Positions 60,954-64,000 of a stretch of 64,000 nt of DNA are shown piece after piece. This DNA comes from JAIBJN01 sp963699495. Its GTDB lineage: Bacteria > Actinomycetota > Thermoleophilia > Gaiellales > Gaiellaceae. The translations under genes and the position numbers were made by a program. The stretch lies in NCBI GenBank assembly GCA_963699495.1, contig CAVOUB010000003.1:558001-622000 (forward strand), in the 5' to 3' direction. The notes under the pieces were generated by a model that saw only the letters and a list, made by a program, of their open reading frames with translations, made no database searches and was not told the DNA's origin. The first letter of the stretch is position 1. Each line of letters begins with the position of its first letter.

Positions 60954-63857
60954 CTAGGCGCTGATCCCCTGCGCCGCGGCGACGTGCGCACCGCCCTCGT
61001 GCAGCGCCATCTCGTCCTCGTGGGTGCCCGGCTTGAGGTCGAAGACGACCTTCTTCACCGTTCCGGTGAAGGGGTACGGCGATCTTGCCGCGTAGGCGCG
61101 CGCGACGGGCAGGCCGTTGTCGCGGCCGACGTCCATGCCGGCGTACCCGGAGAAGCGGACGGCGACCGTCCTCTCGATCCGCCCCTCGCCGATCTGCTCG
61201 TCGTTCGCGTACAGGGAGACCGTTCCGCCCGCCGATCGTTCCTGCCGGTCCGCGTCGAACTGCATCCGGACCGTGACGTCCCCGGTCGGGATCGGCTTGG
61301 TCGAGACCTGCTCGTACCGCTCGACTCCCATCATCGAGTAGCTGTAGTGCAGCAGGCCGTTCTCGTCGACCCAGAGCGAGAAGCCGCCCATCTCGTCCGC
61401 CTCGGCGACGATCACGCCCTCGGCGCCGTCGTCCGGGACCGAAAGCGCGGCCTCGATCGCGTAGGAGCGGCCGTAGACGCGCGGGATCATGCCGGCGGCG
61501 ATGTTCTGGACGTCGCCGTGGAAGGTCTGCGTCGTGATCGTCGGCATCGGTGGCAGGTTCCCGAAGAAGACCGAGAACGCCGCCAGCAGCGGCAGGACGT
61601 TGTGCTTCTCGGCCTCCTGCCAGAAGAGCTCCTTCAACTCGGCGAGCTTCTCCGGGTTCTCCGCGGCGAGGTCATGCGCCTGCGAGAAGTCGTCGGGCAG
61701 GTAGTACAGCTCCCAGGTGTCCTGCTCCGGGTCGTAGGCGCCGGGTGCGAATCGCGCCATCGTCGGCGGCGAGATGTCCCACGGGATCCGGTCGAGCTTG
61801 CAGGCGGCCCACCAGCCGTCCTTGTAGATCGCCCGGTTGCCGACGGCCTCGAAGTACTGCACGGTGTGGCGCTCCTCTGCGTTCGCGTCCTCGAAGGTGT
61901 GGAGGAAGCTCGTCCCCTCCATCGGCTTCTGGGTTGTCCCCTCCACGACCTTGGGCTCGGGGATGCCGGCGGCTTCGAGGATCGTCGGACCGACGTCGAT
62001 GACGTGAGTGAACTGGGTGCGCAACCCGCCCGCGTCCTTGATCCGCTCCGGCCAGGAGACCACCGTGGCGTTGCGGGAGCCGCCGAGGTGGGAAGCGACC
62101 TGCTTGCCCCACTGGAACGGCGTGTTCCCGGCCCACGCCCAGGCGGCCGCGTAATGCGGCGCGTACGCGTCAGTGCCCCAGGCGTCGAGCCCGCCGTACT
62201 GCTCGATCAGCGAGAGCTGCTGCTCGGGCGTCAGGGGGATCCCGTTCTGCATCGTCAGCTCGTTGAAGGAGCCGGTCAGCGTACCCTCGAGACTCGCGCC
62301 GTTGTCCCCGAAGATGTAGATGACGAGCGTGTTGTCGAGCTCGCCCATCTCCTCGACCGCGTCGAGCAGGCGGCCGACGTTCCAGTCGGTGTTCTCCTGG
62401 AAGCCGGCATAGACCTCCATCTGCCGCGCGTACAGCGTCTTCTCGCTGTCCGAGAGCGAGTCCCAGGCGGGAAGCGCGTCCGGTCTCGGTGTGAGCACCG
62501 CATCCGGCGGGATCACGCCCAGCGTCTTCTGCCGTTCGAAGGTCTCCTCGCGCAGCACGTCCCAGCCCCGGTCGAACTTGCCGCTGTACTTCTCGCTCCA
62601 CTCGACCGCGACCTGGTGCGGCGCGTGCGAGCACCCGGTCGAGTAGTAGACGAACCACGGCTTCTCCTGGTCCTGGGCGCGCACCCGGTGCAGCCAGCGG
62701 ACAGCCTGATCGGTGATGTCGTCCGGCCAGTAGTACTGCTTGGTGTCCTCGCGCTCCGGGACGCCGATGGTCGTGTTGTCCTGCGTGATCAGGGGGTCGT
62801 ACTGGCCCGCCTCGCCACCGAGGATGCCCCAGAAGTGATCGAATCCCCACGCGTTCGGCCAGCGGTCGAACGGCCCGGCTGCACCCTGGACGTGATCGGG
62901 GGTCAGGTGCCACTTGCCGAACCCCGCCGTCGAGTAGCCGTTGCCCTGGAGCGCCCGGACGAACGGAGCGCACTCCTTCGGCACGCTCGCCGAGTAGCCG
63001 GGGAAGGGGCCGGGGAACTCGCCGATGGACCCGAAGCCGACGGTGTGGTGATTGCGGCCGGTAAGGAGGGCGGCCCTGGTGGGCGAGCAGATCGCGACAA
63101 CGTGGAAGCGGTTGTATCTGAGGCCCTGGTCGGCGAGGCGCGTCATGGCCGGCGTCGAGACGGGCCCGCCGAAGGTCGACGGGTTCCCGAAGCCTGCGTC
63201 GTCGATCAGGACGAGCAGCACGTTCGGCGCGCCCTCCGGCGGCGACGGCGTCATGGCGATCGTCCAGTCGCCGACGGACGTGTCCAGGGTTCGCCCGATC
63301 GCGCCACCGAAGTTCGGATCCGGGATCGGCAGCACCGTGCGGTCCGGGCTGAACTTCCCCATCGCCTCGCCGAGCGACTCCTTGAGTGCGCCCATGCCCT
63401 TCTTGTCGCCCTGGACGACCGACCGGAGCAGCGCGCCCCCGAGCGCCTGTTCGACACCGAGCCGCTGCTCGTCGTCGAAGATCGCGATGATCCCGGCCGA
63501 CCCCGGCGGCAGGTTCTCGCCGATCTTGTCGCGAAGCTCCTTTTCGACCTTGTTGCCGGCGAATCTGCCCACCAGCCGACCTGCCACCGCCCCGACGGCG
63601 ACGGACGCGAGCAGCGGCGGCGCGAACAAGCCCACCGCGAGCCCGACGCCGCCTCCCCAGCCCGTTCCCTTGCGTCCGAGGTTGTCGCCGGTCCGCTGCA
63701 CCGAGACGTTGCCGTCCTCGTCGTGCGTGACGAGGATGACGCCCTCGATCGAGATCTCTTTCTCCTTCACGAGCGCAAGGAGCGCCTCGAAGTCTTTCGT
63801 CGCCTCGTCGATCTCGTTGTAGCCCGCGACGAGAACGTCGGTCGAGGTGTCAGGCAT
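60954..63857 (-). CDS. DUF1269-arylsulfatase fusion
   Basis: 967 residues. Residues ~1-165 are a DUF1269-like module: an alpha/beta start (DVLVAGYNEIDEATKDFEALL) and a glycine-rich amphipathic hairpin (WGGGVGLAVGLFAPPLLASVAVGAVAGRLVG). From ~210 it is a type I sulfatase: NVLLVLIDDAGFGNPSTFGG (metal Asp pair), CSPTRAALLTGR with Cys257 to be converted to formylglycine, GKWHLTPDH, and IYIFGDNGAS. The C-terminal ~200 residues form a beta domain (TGDVTVRMQFDADR). No signal peptide, so it is cytoplasmic or membrane-associated. ATG at 63857, GAGAGG 6 nt upstream. Hydrolyses sulfate esters. Confidence 0.9.
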   Translation of the reverse strand: MPDTSTDVLVAGYNEIDEATKDFEALLALVKEKEISIEGVILVTHDEDGNVSVQRTGDNLGRKGTGWGGGVGLAVGLFAPPLLASVAVGAVAGRLVGRFAGNKVEKELRDKIGENLPPGSAGIIAIFDDEQRLGVEQALGGALLRSVVQGDKKGMGALKESLGEAMGKFSPDRTVLPIPDPNFGGAIGRTLDTSVGDWTIAMTPSPPEGAPNVLLVLIDDAGFGNPSTFGGPVSTPAMTRLADQGLRYNRFHVVAICSPTRAALLTGRNHHTVGFGSIGEFPGPFPGYSASVPKECAPFVRALQGNGYSTAGFGKWHLTPDHVQGAAGPFDRWPNAWGFDHFWGILGGEAGQYDPLITQDNTTIGVPEREDTKQYYWPDDITDQAVRWLHRVRAQDQEKPWFVYYSTGCSHAPHQVAVEWSEKYSGKFDRGWDVLREETFERQKTLGVIPPDAVLTPRPDALPAWDSLSDSEKTLYARQMEVYAGFQENTDWNVGRLLDAVEEMGELDNTLVIYIFGDNGASLEGTLTGSFNELTMQNGIPLTPEQQLSLIEQYGGLDAWGTDAYAPHYAAAWAWAGNTPFQWGKQVASHLGGSRNATVVSWPERIKDAGGLRTQFTHVIDVGPTILEAAGIPEPKVVEGTTQKPMEGTSFLHTFEDANAEERHTVQYFEAVGNRAIYKDGWWAACKLDRIPWDISPPTMARFAPGAYDPEQDTWELYYLPDDFSQAHDLAAENPEKLAELKELFWQEAEKHNVLPLLAAFSVFFGNLPPMPTITTQTFHGDVQNIAAGMIPRVYGRSYAIEAALSVPDDGAEGVIVAEADEMGGFSLWVDENGLLHYSYSMMGVERYEQVSTKPIPTGDVTVRMQFDADRQERSAGGTVSLYANDEQIGEGRIERTVAVRFSGYAGMDVGRDNGLPVARAYAARSPYPFTGTVKKVVFDLKPGTHEDEMALHEGGAHVAAAQGISA

Positions 63858-63956
63858 CGTCGCCTCTCGCTACCTGCAGGGATGATTATCGCGTGCCGTG
63901 TTGCGCGGTTAGCCTACTCAAGAACGCGCCCTCGGCGGTGACCATGGCGGTCGATC

Positions 63957-63994
63957 TTGACATAGAGTTCTAGTTGTAGTACAAAAACTCTATG
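63957..63994 (+). promoter_or_regulatory. Promoter with palindromic operator at a new gene start
   Basis: TTGACA (63957-63962), 17 nt, then TACAAA (63980-63985) is a near-consensus promoter in an AT-rich patch. Perfect 9-bp arms CATAGAGTT (63961-63969) and AACTCTATG (63986-63994) bracket the -10 region; the right arm ends in an ATG (63992-63994) that opens a gene leaving the window after three codons (M-G-R). The layout suggests an autoregulated repressor gene, but the product cannot be seen. Confidence 0.65.
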
Positions 63995-64000
63995 GGCCGC

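Noticed and set aside
60984..63941. Open frame of 985 codons antisense to the sulfatase
   Set aside because: Same reason: composition is that of a shadow frame and the sulfatase motifs on the minus strand are unambiguous.

Overview
The window is high-GC throughout (about 70% by eye) and dense with genes on both strands. The gene set points to an actinobacterium, most plausibly the class Thermoleophilia (Gaiellales/Solirubrobacterales), probably from a metagenome or draft assembly. The signs are two F420-type enzymes (LLM and Ddn families), NarL-type two-component and MMPL genes, an ECF sigma factor with a membrane-anchored tail, a molybdenum hydroxylase operon, many GTGA/ATGA stop-start overlaps and many promoters of the TAnnnT type placed 6-8 nt before the start codon. 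The taxonomic call is inference; there is no rRNA gene here.

Layout. 1-7.8 kb is a signalling neighbourhood: a GAF/HD-GYP protein (5' truncated), cyclophilin, a zinc-ribbon protein, a degenerate GGDEF protein, an orphan LacI-type helix-turn-helix protein, a cupin coupled to an adenylate/guanylate cyclase, and a TIR-domain membrane protein. 7.8-12.5 kb: cupin, ATP-grasp plus GNAT pair, lipoprotein, ferritin-like protein, YihY/BrkB. 12.9-19 kb is a leftward run of housekeeping genes (CYTH, LLM oxidoreductase, GreA, TypA, FAD oxidoreductase). 19.1-24.2 kb: secreted protein divergent from the ECF sigma factor, a 38-residue membrane protein, LCAT-like lipase, PEP mutase family, AraC, VOC. 24.3-28.5 kb: molybdenum hydroxylase small/medium/large operon divergent from a RidA-like gene. 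28.6-37.1 kb: small membrane proteins, M1 metallopeptidase, ArsR-SRPBCC-PPOX operon and assorted small enzymes. 37.2-46.8 kb: large secreted GH15 enzyme, deazaflavin nitroreductase, RTX-repeat protein, hydrolase, membrane proteins, then two 5'-truncated gene fragments. 46.8-55.2 kb: P-type ATPase, MMPL transporter, histidine kinase/response regulator, glycerophosphodiesterase. 55.3-60 kb is a junk and mobile-element-like zone: gene fragments, two 26-nt copies of a tRNA/tmRNA 3' end, and an HUH replication initiator. 60-64 kb: second YihY protein, DUF1269-sulfatase fusion, and a promoter/operator palindrome at the right edge.

Two cross-cutting observations matter for anyone reusing this annotation. 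First, at least fourteen genes have a TAnnnT hexamer ending 6-8 nt before an ATG/GTG and no obvious Shine-Dalgarno site, which is the pattern expected for leaderless mRNAs. Second, about a dozen otherwise good genes are broken by single-base insertions or deletions at short G or C runs, and several of these come in compensating pairs. In every single-gene case adding or removing the stated base restores one full-length reading frame, so sequence error is the first explanation to test.

No CRISPR array, rRNA gene, transposase or integrase was recognised.
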